A DNA stretch of 64,000 nucleotides from Bugulina stolonifera (lineage: Eukaryota > Bryozoa > Gymnolaemata > Cheilostomatida > Bugulidae). Below, one piece after another: positions 1 to 16,000 of this stretch (position 1 is the stretch's first letter; each line of letters starts with the position of its first letter). Location of the stretch: contig OW285188.1 in NCBI GenBank assembly GCA_935421135.1, forward strand, positions 27,812,433 through 27,876,432. Reading direction: 5' to 3'. Below the pieces are notes generated by a model. The model searched no databases, was not told the origin of the DNA, and saw nothing but the letters and a program-made list of their open reading frames with translations. Both the position numbers and the translations under genes were made by a program.

Positions 1-3000
1 ATCATGGTAGATTTCAACTGTATATAATATACATGGTACATGTAGTATCATGGTAGATTTCAACTGTATATAATATACATGGTACATGTAGCATCATGAT
101 AGATTTCAACTGTATATAATATACATAGTACATGTAGTATCATGATAGATTTCAACTGTATATAATATACATAGTACATGTAGCATCATGGTAGATTTCA
201 ACTGTATATAATATACATAGTACATGTAGTATCATGGTAGATTTCAACTGTATATAATATACATGGTACATGTAGTATCATGGTAGATTTCAACTGTATA
301 TAATATACATAGTACATGTAGCATCATGGTAGATTTCAACTGTATATAATATACATGGTACATGTAGTATCATGGTAGATTTCAACTGTATATAATATAC
401 ATAGTACATGTAGTATCATGATAGATTTCAACTGTATATAATATACATAGTACATGTAGCATCATGGTAGATTTCAACTGTATATAATATACATAGTACA
501 TGTAGTATCATGGTAGATTTCAACTGTATATAATATACATGGTACATGTAGTATCATGGTAGATTTCAACTGTATATAATATACATAGTACATGTAGTAT
601 CATGATAGATTTCAACTGTATATAATATACATGGTACATGTAATATCATGGTAGATTTCAACTGTATATAATATACATAGTACATGTAGTATCATGGTAG
701 ATTTCAACTGTATATAATATACATGGTACATGTAGTATCATGGTAGATTTCAACTGTATATAATATACATGGTACATGTAGTATCATGATAGATTTCAAC
801 TGTATATAATATACATAGTACATGTAGTATCATGGTAGATTTCAACTGTATATAATATACATAGTACATGTAGTATCATGGTAGATTTCAACTGTATATA
901 ATATACATGGTACATGTAGTATCATGGTAGATTTCAACTGTATATAATATACATGGTACATGTAGTATCATGGTAGATTTCAACTGTATATAATATACAT
1001 GGTACATGTAGTATCATGATAGATTTCAACTGTATATAATATACATAGTACATGTAGTATCATGGTAGATTTCAACTGTATATAATATACATAGTACATG
1101 TAATATCATGGTAGATTTCAACTGTATATAATATACATGGTACATGTAGTATCATGGTAGATTTCAACTGTATATAATATACATAGTACATGTAGTATCA
1201 TGGTAGATTTCAACTGTATATAATATACATGGTACATGTAGTATCATGATAGATTTCAACTGTATATAATATACATGGTACATGTAATATCATGGTAGAT
1301 TTCAACTGTATATAATATACATAGTACATGTAGTATCATGGTAGATTTCAACTGTATATAATATACATGGTACATGTAGCATCATGGTAGATTTCAACTG
1401 TATATAATATACATAGTACATGTAGTATCATGGTAGATTTCAACTGTATATAATATACATAGTACATGTAGTATCATGGTAGATTTCAACTGTATATAAT
1501 ATACATGGTACATGTAGTATCATGGTAGATTTCAACTGTATATAATATACATAGTACATGTAGTATCATGGTAGATTTCAACTGTATATAATATACATAG
1601 TACATGTAGTATCATGGTAGATTTCAACTGTATATAATATACATAGTACATGTAGTATCATGGTAGATTTCAACTGTATATAATATACATGGTACATGTA
1701 GTATCATGATAGATTTCAACTGTATATAATATACATAGTACATGTAGTATCATGGTAGATTTCAACTGTATATAATATACATGGTACATGTAGTATCATG
1801 ATAGATTTCAACTGTATATAATATACATAGTACATGTAGTATCATGGTAGATTTCAACTGTATATAATATACATAGTACATGTAGTATCATGGTAGATTT
1901 CAACTGTATATAATATACATAGTACATGTAGTATCATGGTAGATTTCAACTGTATATAATATACATAGTACATGTAGTATCATGGTAGATTTCAACTGTA
2001 TATAATATACATAGTACATGTAGTATCATGGTAGATTTCAACTGTATATAATATACATAGTACATGTAGTATCATGATAGATTTCAACTGTATATAATAT
2101 ACATAGTACATGTAGTATCATGATAGATTTCAACTGTATATCATATACATGGTACATGTAGTATCATGGTAGATTTCAACTGTATATAATATACATAGTA
2201 CATGTAGTATCATGGTAGATTTCAACTGTATATAATATACATGGTACATGTAGCATCATGGTAGATTTCAACTGTATATAATATACATAGTACATGTAGT
2301 ATCATGGTAGATTTCAACTGTATATAATATACATAGTACATGTAGTATCATGGTAGATTTCAACTGTATATAATATACATAGTACATGTAGTATCATGAT
2401 AGATTTCTACTGTATATAATATACATAGTACATGTAGTATCATGGTAGATTTCAACTGTATATAATATACATGGTACATGTAGTATCATGGTAGATTTCA
2501 ACTGTATATAATATACATAGTACACGTAGCATCATGATAGATTTCAACTGTATATAATATACATAGTACATGTAGCATCATGGTAGATTTCAACTGTATA
2601 TAATATACATAGTACATGTAGTATCATGGTAGATTTCAACTGTATATAATATACATAGTACATGTAGTATCATGGTAGATTTCAACTGTATATAATATAC
2701 ATAGTACATGTAGTATCATGATAGATTTCTACTGTATATAATATACATAGTACATGTAGTATCATGGTAGATTTCAACTGTATATAATATACATAGTACA
2801 TGTAGTATCATGGTAGATTTCAACTGTATATAATATACATAGTACATGTAGTATCATGATAGATTTCTACTGTATATAATATACATAGTACATGTAGTAT
2901 CATGGTAGATTTCAACTGTATATAATATACATAGTACATGTAGTATCATGGTAGATTTCAACTGTATATAATATACATAGTACATGTAGTATCATGATAG

Positions 3001-6000
3001 ATTTCAACTGTATATAATATACATAGTACATGTAATATCATGGTAGATTTCAACTGTATATAATATACATGGTACATGTAGCATCATGGTAGATTTCAAC
3101 TGTATATAATATACATAGTACATGTAGTATCATGGTAGATTTCAACTGTATATAATATACATGGTACATGTAGTATCATGGTAGATTTCAACTGTATATA
3201 ATATACATAGTACATGTAGTATCATGATAGATTTCAACTGTATATAATATACATAGTACATGTAATATCATGGTAGATTTCAACTGTATATAATATACAT
3301 AGTACATGTAGTATCATGATAGATTTCAACTGTATATAATATACATAGTACATGTAGTATCATGGTAGATTTCAACTGTATATAATATACATGGTACATG
3401 TAGTATCATGGTAGATTTCAACTGTATATAATATACATGGTACATGTAGTATCATGATAGATTTCAACTGTATATAATATACATGGTACATGTAGTATCA
3501 TGGTAGATTTCAACTGTATATAATATACATGGTACATGTAGTATCATGGTAGATTTCAACTGTATATAATATACATAGTACATGTAATATCATGGTAGAT
3601 TTCAACTGTATATAATATACATGGTACATGTAGTATCATGGTAGATTTCAACTGTATATAATATACATAGTACATGTAGTATCATGATAGATTTCAACTG
3701 TATATAATATACATAGTACATGTAGTATCATGGTAGATTTCAACTGTATATAATATACATGGTACATGTAGTATCATGGTAGATTTCAACTGTATATAAT
3801 ATACATAGTACATGTAGTATCATGGTAGATTTCAACTGTATATAATATACATAGTACATGTAGTATCATGGTAGATTTCAACTGTATATAATATACATAG
3901 TACATGTAGTATCATGGTAGATTTCAACTGTATATAATATACATGGTACATGTAGTATCATGATAGATTTCAACTGTATATAATATACATAGTACATGTA
4001 GTATCATGGTAGATTTCAACTGTATATAATATACATGGTACATGTAGTATCATGGTAGATTTCAACTGTATATAATATACATAGTACATGTAGTATCATG
4101 GTAGATTTCAACTGTATATAATATACATGGTACATGTAGTATCATGGTAGATTTCAACTGTATATAATATACATGGTACATGTAGTATCATGGTAGATTT
4201 CAACTGTATATAATATACATGGTACATGTAGTATCATGGTAGATTTCAACTGTATATAATATACATGGTACATGTAGTATCATGATAGATTTCAACTGTA
4301 TATAATATACATGGTACATGTAGTATCATGGTAGATTTCAACTGTATATAATATACATAGTACATGTAGTATCATGATAGATTTCAACTGTATATAATAT
4401 ACATAGTACATGTAGTATCATGGTAGATTTCAACTGTATATAATATACATGGTACATGTAGTATCATGGTAGATTTCAACTGTATATAATATACATGGTA
4501 CATGTAGTATCATGGTAGATTTCAACTGTATATAATATACATGGTACATGTAGTATCATGATAGATTTCAACTGTATATAATATACATAGTACATGTAGT
4601 ATCATGGTAGATTTCAACTGTATATAATATACATGGTACATGTAGTATCATGATAGATTTCAACTGTATATAATATACATAGTACATGTAGTATCATGGT
4701 AGATTTCAACTGTATATAATATACATGGTACATGTAGCATCATGGTAGATTTCAACTGTATATAATATACATAGTACATGTAGTATCATGGTAGATTTCA
4801 ACTGTATATAATATACATGGTACATGTAATATCATGGTAGATTTCAACTGTATATAATATACATAGTACATGTAGTATCATGGTAGATTTCAACTGTATA
4901 TAATATACATAGTACATGTAGTATCATGATAGATTTCAACTGTATATAATATACATGGTACATGTAGTATCATGGTAGATTTCAACTGTATATAATATAC
5001 ATAGTACATGTAGTATCATGATAGATTTCAACTGTATATAATATACATAGTACATGTAGTATCATGGTAGATTTCAACTGTATATAATATACATAGTACA
5101 TGTAGTATCATGGTAGATTTCAACTGTATATAATATACATAGTACATGTAGTATCATGGTAGATTTCAACTGTATATAATATACATGGTACATGTAGTAT
5201 CATGGTAGATTTCAACTGTATATAATATACATAGTACATGTAGTATCATGATAGATTTCAACTGTATATAATATACATAGTACATGTAGTATCATGGTAG
5301 ATTTCAACTGTATATAATATACATGGTACATGTAGTATCATGATAGATTTCAACTGTATATAATATACATGGTACATGTAGTATCATGGTAGATTTCAAC
5401 TGTATATAATATACATGGTACATGTAGTATCATGGTAGATTTCAACTGTATATAATATACATAGTACATGTAGTATCATGGTAGATTTCAACTGTATATA
5501 ATATACATGGTACATGTAGTATCATGATAGATTTCAACTGTATATAATATACATGGTACATGTAGTATCATGGTAGATTTCAACTGTATATAATATACAT
5601 GGTACATGTAGTATCATGGTAGATTTCAACTGTATATAATATACATAGTACATGTAGTATCATGATAGATTTCAACTGTATATAATATACATAGTACATG
5701 TAGTATCATGATAGATTTCAACTGTATATAATATACATAGTACATGTAGTATCATGGTAGATTTCAACTGTATATAATATACATAGTACATGTAGTATCA
5801 TGATAGATTTCAACTGTATATAATATACATGGTACATGTAGTATCATGATAGATTTCAACTGTATATAATATACATAGTACATGTAGTATCATGATAGAT
5901 TTCAACTGTATATAATATACATAGTACATGTAGTATCATGGTAGATTTCAACTGTATATAATATACATGGTACATGTAGTATCATGGTAGATTTCAACTG

Positions 6001-9000
6001 TATATAATATACATGGTACATGTAGTATCATGGTAGATTTCAACTGTATATAATATACATAGTACATGTAGTATCATGGTAGATTTCAACTGTATATAAT
6101 ATACATAGTACATGTAGTTTCATGGTAGATTTCAACTGTATATAATATACATAGTACATGTAGTATCATGGTAGATTTCAACTGTATATAATATACATGG
6201 TACATGTAGTATCATGATAGATTTCAACTGTATATAATATACATGGTACATGTAGTATCATGGTAGATTTCAACTGTATATAATATACATGGTACATGTA
6301 GTATCATGGTAGATTTCAACTGTATATAATATACATAGTACATGTAGTATCATGATAGATTTCAACTGTATATAATATACATAGTACATGTAGTATCATG
6401 ATAGATTTCAACTGTATATAATATACATAGTACATGTAGTATCATGGTAGATTTCAACTGTATATAATATACATAGTACATGTAGTATCATGATAGATTT
6501 CAACTGTATATAATATACATGGTACATGTAGTATCATGATAGATTTCAACTGTATATAATATACATAGTACATGTAGTATCATGATAGATTTCAACTGTA
6601 TATAATATACATAGTACATGTAGTATCATGGTAGATTTCAACTGTATATAATATACATGGTACATGTAGTATCATGGTAGATTTCAACTGTATATAATAT
6701 ACATGGTACATGTAGTATCATGGTAGATTTCAACTGTATATAATATACATAGTACATGTAGTATCATGGTAGATTTCAACTGTATATAATATACATAGTA
6801 CATGTAGTTTCATGGTAGATTTCAACTGTATATAATATACATGGTACATGTAGTATCATGGTAGATTTCAACTGTATATAATATACATAGTACATGTAGT
6901 ATCATGGTAGATTTCAACTGTATATAATATACATGGTACATGTAGTATCATGATAGATTTCAACTGTATATAATATACATGGTACATGTAGTATCATGGT
7001 AGATTTCAACTGTATATAATATACATGGTACATGTAGTATCATGGTAGATTTCAACTGTATATAATATACATAGTACATGTAGTATCATGGTAGATTTCA
7101 ACTGTATATAATATACATGGTACATGTAATATCATGGTAGATTTCAACTGTATATAATATACATGGTACATGTAGCATCATGATAGATTTCAACTGTATA
7201 TAATATACATGGTACATGTAGCATCATGATAGATTTCAACTGTATATAATATACATGGTACATGTAGTATCATGGTAGATTTCAACTGTATATAATATAC
7301 ATGGTACATGTAGTATCATGGTAGATTTCAACTGTATATAATGTACATGGTACATGTAGTATCATGATAGATTTCAACTGTATATAATATACATAGTACA
7401 TGTAGTATCATGGTAGATTTCAACTGTATATAATATACATAGTACATGTAGTATCATGGTAGATTTCAACTGTATATAATATACATGGTACATGTAGTAT
7501 CATGGTAGATTTCAACTGTATATAATGTACATGGTACATGTAGTATCATGGTAGATTTCAACTGTATATAATATACATAGTACATGTAATATCATGGTAG
7601 ATTTCAACTGTATATAATATACATGGTACATGTAGTATCATGGTAGATTTCAACTGTATATAATATACATGGTACATGTAGTATCATGATAGATTTCAAC
7701 TGTATATAATATACATAGTACATGTAGTATCATGGTAGATTTCAACTGTATATAATATACATAGTACATGTAGTATCATGGTAGATTTCAACTGTATATA
7801 ATATACATGGTACATGTAGTATCATGATAGATTTCAACTGTATATAATATACATAGTACACGTAGCATCATGGTAGATTTCAACTGTATATAATATACAT
7901 AGTACATGTAGTATCATGGTAGATTTCAACTGTATATAATATACATGGTACATGTAGTATCATGGTAGATTTCAACTGTATATAATATACATGGTACATG
8001 TAGTATCATGGTAGATTTCAACTGTATATAATATACATGGTACATGTAGTATCATGATAGATTTCAACTGTATATAATATACATGGTACATGTAGTATCA
8101 TGGTAGATTTCAACTGTATATAATATACATAGTACACGTAGCATCATGGTAGATTTCAACTGTATATAATATACATAGTACACGTAGCATCATGGTAGAT
8201 TTCAACTGTATATAATATACATAGTACATGTAGTATCATGATAGATTTCAACTGTATATAATATACATGGTACATGTAGTATCATGATAGATTTCAACTG
8301 TATATAATATACATGGTACATGTAGTATCATGGTAGATTTCAACTGTATATAATATACATGGTACATGTAGTATCATGGTAGATTTCAACTGTATATAAT
8401 ATACATAGTACATGTAGTATCATGATAGATTTCAACTGTATATAATATACATAGTACATGTAGTATCATGGTAGATTTCAACTGTATATAATATACATAG
8501 TACATGTAGTATCATGGTAGATTTCAACTGTATATAATATACATAGTACATGTAGTATCATGATAGATTTCAACTGTATATAATATACATAGTACATGTA
8601 GTATCATGGTAGATTTCAACTGTATATAATATACATGGTACATGTAGTATCATGATAGATTTCAACTGTATATAATATACATAGTACATGTAGTATCATG
8701 GTAGATTTCAACTGTATATAATATACATGGTACACGTAGCATCATGGTAGATTTCAACTGTATATAATATACATAGTACATGTAGTATCATGGTAGATTT
8801 CAACTGTATATAATATACATAGTACATGTAGTATCATGATAGATTTCAACTGTATATAATATACATGGTACATGTAGTATCATGGTAGATTTCAACTGTA
8901 TATAATATACATGGTACATGTAGTATCATGATAGATTTCAACTGTATATAATATACATAGTACATGTAGTATCATGATAGATTTCAACTGTATATAATAT

Positions 9001-10962
9001 ACATGGTACATGTAGTATCATGGTAGATTTCAACTGTATATAATATACATAGTACATGTAGTATCATGGTAGATTTCAACTGTATATAATATACATGGTA
9101 CATGTAGTATCATGGTAGATTTCAACTGTATATAATATACATGGTACATGTAGTATCATGGTAGATTTCAACTGTATATAATATACATAGTACATGTAGT
9201 ATCATGATAGATTTCAACTGTATATAATATACATAGTACATGTAGTATCATGGTAGATTTCAACTGTATATAATATACATAGTACATGTAGTATCATGAT
9301 AGATTTCAACTGTATATAATATACATGGTACATGTAGTATCATGATAGATTTCAACTGTATATAATATACATGGTACATGTAGTATCATGATAGATTTCA
9401 ACTGTATATAATATACATGGTACATGTAATATCATGGTAGATTTCAACTGTATATAATATACATAGTACATGTAGTATCATGATAGATTTCAACTGTATA
9501 TAATATACATAGTACATGTAGTATCATGATAGATTTCAACTGTATATAATATACATAGTACATGTAGTATCATGATAGATTTCAACTGTATATAATATAC
9601 ATAGTACATGTAGTATCATGGTAGATTTCAACTGTATATAATATACATAGTACATGTAGTATCATGGTAGATTTCAACTGTATATAATATACATGGTACA
9701 TGTAGTATCATGATAGATTTCAACTGTATATAATATACATGGTACATGTAATATCATGGTAGATTTCAACTGTATATAATATACATGGTACATGTAGTAT
9801 CATGGTAGATTTCAACTGTATATAATATACATGGTACATGTAGTATCATGGTAGATTTCAACTGTATATAATATACATAGTACATGTAGTATCATGGTAG
9901 ATTTCAACTGTATATAATATACATGGTACATGTAGTATCATGATAGATTTCAACTGTATATAATATACATAGTACATGTAATATCATGGTAGATTTCAAC
10001 TGTATATAATATACATAGTACATGTAGTATCATGATAGATTTCAACTGTATATAATATACATAGTACATGTAGTATCATGGTAGATTTCAACTGTATATA
10101 ATATACATAGTACATGTAGTATCATGATAGATTTCAACTGTATATAATATACATGGTACATGTAGTATCATGATAGATTTCAACTGTATATAATATACAT
10201 AGTACATGTAGTATCATGATAGATTTCAACTGTATATAATATACATAGTACATGTAGTATCATGATAGATTTCAACTGTATATAATATACATAGTACATG
10301 TAGTATCATGATAGATTTCAACTGTATATAATATACATAGTACATGTAGTATCATGATAGATTTCAACTGTATATAATATACATGGTACATGTAGTATCA
10401 TGATAGATTTCAACTGTATATAATATACATAGTACATGTAGTATCATGGTAGATTTCAACTGTATATAATATACATGGTACATGTAGTATCATGGTAGAT
10501 TTCAACTGTATATAATATACATAGTACATGTAGTATCATGATAGATTTCAACTGTATATAATATACATAGTACATGTAATATCATGATAGATTTCAACTG
10601 TATATAATATACATGGTACATGTAGTATCATGGTAGATTTCAACTGTATATAATATACATAGTACATGTAGTATCATGGTAGATTTCAACTGTATATAAT
10701 ATACATAGTACATGTAGTATCATGGTAGATTTCAACTGTATATAATATACATAGTACATGTAGTATCATGGTAGATTTCAACTGTATATAATATACATAG
10801 TACATGTAGTATCATGATAGATTTCAACTGTATATAATATACATAGTACATGTAGTATCATGGTAGATTTCAACTGTATATAATATACATGGTACATGTA
10901 GTATCATGATAGATTTCAACTGTATATAATATACATAGTACATGTAGTATCATGATAGATTT
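1..10962. repeat. 46-bp satellite array, about 238 copies
   Basis: A head-to-tail array of a 46-bp unit that begins ATCATGGTAGATTTCAACTG and ends with ACATGGTACATGTAGT. Units differ almost only at three places: G or A at unit position 7, G or A at position 35, and a tail of GTAGT, GTAGC or GTAAT. The unit contains the palindrome TACATGTA. The array is already running at the left edge, so its full length is unknown. It stops abruptly at about 10962, 440 bp before a COG1 exon that begins in mid-protein, so it most likely lies in a COG1 intron. No coding potential is visible. Confidence 0.97.
5521..6900. repeat. Higher-order repeat: two adjacent 690-bp (15-unit) blocks
   Basis: Scoring each 46-bp unit by its two variable bases gives the same order of 15 units at 5521-6210 and 6211-6900. 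A rare TTCATGG variant occurs at 6119 and again exactly 690 bp later at 6809. Only one diagnostic base differs, in that last-but-one unit. This is a block duplication inside the satellite. Confidence 0.85.
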
Positions 10963-11401
10963 AAAGAGAAGCTCCACTTGGAATTGAACTGGGAGACAGT
11001 CATTGTCCTCTTCATCAAAGTTTCAGGCACAGCACAATGTGGCTCAAAAATTTTCAACCTATTTCCGACTTAATTCAAATGCAAAACCCGGTTTTCTTAT
11101 GGGAAATTTGATAAGCTCGGATGTTTGCTGCTTTAAGCAAAACTATATACTGTTACCCTTTCCGCCGAGTGGCCATCAGTCAAGCTTTAGTCGCACATTT
11201 TATTGACTAAGTTGAAACAGCAGAAACTAGTAATCTAGAAAGTGAATAAAATTATTATTTGGTTTATGGAGTGTTTGATCTCAAGTGTGTCGCAACTGAA
11301 CATGTTTATATTATACATGTACATATGATATCTGGTGAGATACGGGGTCTATAATATACATACATGTACAATATCGTATATATCTTGTATATATCTTGCA
11401 G
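10963..11401. other. Unique sequence between the satellite and the first COG1 exon
   Basis: About 440 bp of non-repetitive sequence ending in the splice acceptor TATATCTTGCAG. It holds a 67-codon open frame (11003-11206) with no recognisable motif. I see no RNA gene or promoter that I can support. Confidence 0.5.
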
Positions 11402-13007
11402 GACGAACGGATGACATGTTGGCCTGCTGTTTGTAGCCAGCTGTTCTCTAAACCTCTCAATCTGTGGCTGGATGAGCTCTCTACCCTCTTTTCCAATCGC
11501 GTTCAGGTAAATGCACAAGTATACAAGGGGGATAACTACCAGTCATATATACAAAAATATATAAGAGGTGTAATTACTAGTTTAATATTATACTCGTACA
11601 CTATTATACAAGGGGATAATTGCATTATTAGAAATTTACTATCCAATGAGCTATCAGTACACCGAGTACTATCCAATGAGCTATCAGTACACCGAGTACT
11701 ATCCAATGAGCTATCACTAGCTGTTGGGAATCCATTCATAAACATTGCAAAATTGAAACTGTAAGTGTAATTGGCATATATATATTATATATGTATGCAT
11801 ATATATGGCTGGCTGATGTGCAGGAGCTTGTCTATAACATTTTGTGTATGGCTGGAGCTGCTTGCTATTGTAGGAAATCATAGCTGAGCATTTCTCTACC
11901 ATTTTATCAGCTACAGAGAATCAGTTAGAAAGATCTAAGCAACTCATACTATCTGATCACCGCTCTAACAGGTTGGTTATCTACACGTGTGAGTTTACTA
12001 GGTCACACTAACACATGGGTTTACTAGGGTACACTATCCTATGAGTTAACTAGGTCACTCTAACCTATGAGTTTACTAGGTCACATTAACTCATGAGTTT
12101 ACTAGGTTACACTGACTCATATACTACTTGATATTGCACAGTGACACCCTCCAGAGCTCTTTGAATAAAGAGGTAGATATGTCATCGTTCATATGGTGTG
12201 AGTCAGCCAATGACCTGCCCGGTGTGGACACCTGGGTGTCGTCGGCTCACAAGACCTTCCAGGAAGGTGGAGGGCTGCTGATGAAGGCACATGGATTCAC
12301 TCCAGTTGTACAGAGGTGAGTGGTGCATAGTAGAGAAGTATAGTGGTGTTAGTGTGAGCTCCTATGTCTAGCTCAGATGCTGACTTGCTGTTGGTATGGT
12401 GGGGAAATCCCATCCATGATATACCCAATAGACCAATTATAGTTCAATCGTTTCCCTTGAAGAACTCATCGGGTATGAACACAGGCGACTGACTAGTATT
12501 CATCTGTGGCTGAACCAACTTAAGCTTCTCTCCACATTAAATAATACTGATAAACAGCCGGTATTTTATTGTTATAGCCTGTGTTCCCTTACCTATGTAG
12601 CTTATGTTCTCTTTCCTCATTTAGCCTGTGTTATCTTTGCTTTTTCAGCCTGTGTTCTCGACTCAATCAATCTCTTTTCTCTCTGATGTCCGAGGTAGAA
12701 ACGTACAGAGAGATACAGGAAGTAGACGAGAGTATCGTCCCATTGCTTAGCAACCAGCAGATGCTATCCACAACTACAGCAGAGTATATCAGCAGCGAGT
12801 CATACCAGGCAATCTGCAGGTTTGTAGATTAACCTTGACCTTCTGTTGTTGTGCGGTCGTGTAGTGCTAGCGGGGAAAGTATTACATTGGACCATGTTGT
12901 TAGCAGAATATGGTTGTATTCCATTCAGTAGTAGTGGTAGTAGTAGTAGTAGTAGTGGTAGTAGTAGTGGTAGTAGTAGTAGTAGTAGTGGTAGTGGTAG
13001 TAGTAGT

Positions 13008-13038
<31 letters not shown>

Positions 13039-16000
13039 CATCCATTAATCATTTGTCAAGTATGCAAACAAACTCTACTTACATCACTGTATAATAACAA
13101 CTACAGTATCTCCACTGTATGCTGTTCCAGCACTTTTATGGTATACTTTAGCCTGAGTACCCTAGTTAGACAAGAGGTGGAGACGTGTACCAACTCTGCA
13201 GAGGATAGCCTTAGTGGTGAGCACTGCAGGTAAGCTGGGGGTGGTACTCTGTACTATATGGCAACCACAGTTATACTCCACTCTGCTCCTATCATTGGTG
13301 TAATAATGTGCAGTTGTTTGTACTATGGGAGTTGTGTATACATTGTCAAGGATTAGACAACTCCCCAAGTTGGGTGACAGGTAATACTATCAGTGTAACT
13401 ATAATAATTGCATGATATACAGCTGGGTGCTATTGTATATACATGTATATCATATTGTATTGTAGCTGGGTGCTACTGCTAGCTAGGTTCTGTACAGCCA
13501 TACCCAAGCTGTGCCCCCACTTAGAGAAATGTGTTCTACTCCAGTCCTCTGCTCAGACCGAACTCCTCAACAGAAGTAAATCTATGAGCATGTCTATGTC
13601 AAGGTCGTTTAGTAAATCCATCAGTGTCGACCCGCTGTGGAGTCGTGCCTCTGATGTGTTAACCCAGACTAGCTTAGACTGTTATAGGTAACATACATGT
13701 GTGTTATGTTTATTATCATCACACACCTCAACACCTCTATATACATATACATGTACATGTTGTGTGGCAGGTATATGATACCTAAGTATATAATACATTG
13801 TATGTGTACATGTACTGCTTGTATAATACATTGTATGTGTACATGTACTGCTTGTATAAGTATATAATACATTGTATATGTACATGTACTGCTTGTATAA
13901 GTATATAATACATTGTATATGTACATGTACTGCTTGTGATACAGAGTTTGGGTGAGTCGTACTGTAGAGGATATCGGCCAGACATTCCGCTCATTACTAA
14001 CTGTTGAGGATGTCACTTCTGTGTTACACAATGTAACGGTAGGTTACATATGCTGTTGCTGTAGTTACGCATGTTGTTATTGTAGTTATGCATGCTGTTA
14101 CTGTAGTTACACACTGTTACTGTAGTTACACATGCTGTTACTGTAGTTACACACTGTTACTGTAGTTACACATGCTGTTACTGTAGTTACACATGTTGTT
14201 ACTGTGGTTACACATGCTGTTACTGTAGTTACACATGCTGTTACTGTAGTTACACATTGTAGAGGTGGGATGAGGTTGAGATACAGGAAGATGCAGAAGA
14301 TGGAAAGTCTGTAAAATCTGTCATCTCTGTCCCCATGCAGGTAAATATTATATATAATCAGTCTATATGAATGCAGGTAAATATTATATATACTCATTCT
14401 ATATGAATGCAGGTAAATATTATATGTACTCATTCTATATGGATACAGGCAGATATTATGCATACACTGTACATATACATGTACATGTATGCGTGCGTGG
14501 TCACTCAAAGCAGAGTAGACAACTTCTCATACTTAGTTTTGGTTCAAAACCAAAGCAGTCAGTCTCTCATGGTTGGCCTAAACTGATTTAGTATTTGGGG
14601 TATTTGAGTTTCACAAGTACCTGCCATCACCATGTGCGTAACAAGTACCTGCCATCACCATGTGCGTAACAAGTACCTGCCATCACCATGTGCGTAACAA
14701 GTACCTGTCGTCACCTGAAAAGGTGTAAACTCTTCGGGTTTATGGTTAGTATACATGTTCATCTAGTAATGGTAGTAATACTTGTATGTAATATAGTCAT
14801 TGTGTAGGTATGTATATGTATGTATATGTATGTATGTATTGTTGGTATGTTAGTACATCACTACTCTCGTATTCATACGTAATAATAACAATAGTGTATA
14901 ATACTATGTACTATTATTATATAATAAAACAGGTGAGCTGGTGTCTACAGAGCTCTCTTACCCAACTGTGTAGAGAAGTGAACAGGGTCGGTAGTCACGC
15001 CATATCCAGGTATGTAGTGCAGGTGCTTGCACCGTATTCAGGTATACAGTGCAGGTGCTTGCTCCCTATCCAAGTATGTAGTGCAGGTGCTTGCACCATA
15101 TCCAGGTATGTAGTGCAGGAGCTTGCACCGTATCCAGGTATGTAGTGCAGGTACTTGTATCGTATCCAGGCATGTAGTGCAGGTATGTGGTATAAATATA
15201 GTGTTTTATTATCTAGTGTCACAGTAAAATCTGAAGGAGCCCACAACTCCTAATCTCACCACTGCACTGTATGCATGTGTATACTCTCCCTACTTTATAG
15301 AAATCTGCAGACTGAGTTGGTCTCAGGTGTACTGCTGCATATACTCGCTGTCTACAGAGATAATCTGCAGCATAAGGCTGGTCATGTGACCCAAACTGTG
15401 GCATTGCAATACCTGTTTGATATGTGGTACCTGTCTGCCCTACTCATGTGGCGTGACAGTGACAAGGTAGGACTTACTTAGTAAGAGTATTACAGTACAA
15501 CATCCTCACACTAACAGACATACAGACAGACATAAAATGTATCACTTAACCACTCAACATATCATACGATATGCATAGTACGTATATATGGTATATACGT
15601 ATATACCATATATACGTATATACCATATATACGTATATACCATATATACGTATACCATATATACGTATATATACGTATATACCATATACTCAATCTGCAT
15701 ACAGTGTACTGTTTCGGTGTTTAACACCTCATCAGTGCAGCTCAGAGTTATGCCTGGGAGAACACCTTAGCAATACTGTATATATACAGCAAAGCGTATT
15801 TAAAAGGTGTGAAATCCACTGAACCATATATACCATATATACGTACGTACCTGCCCATCATAAACATCTACGTTCTACACTATCTGTGATTACACAACCT
15901 TCCTAATCTTGATTCCAAATAATTTTCATAGTTCTCAGTAATATATAGCCTTAGTACCCAGTGATATATAGCCTTAGTACCCAGTAATATATAGCCTTAG

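Noticed and set aside
1..10962. CRISPR-like array
   Set aside because: The repeats are contiguous, with no unique spacers, and the setting is a eukaryotic genome.
10963..11250. tRNA-derived SINE suggested by a GTTCAATTC word (minus strand)
   Set aside because: Only a weak B-box-like match; no convincing A box, tail or second copy in the window.
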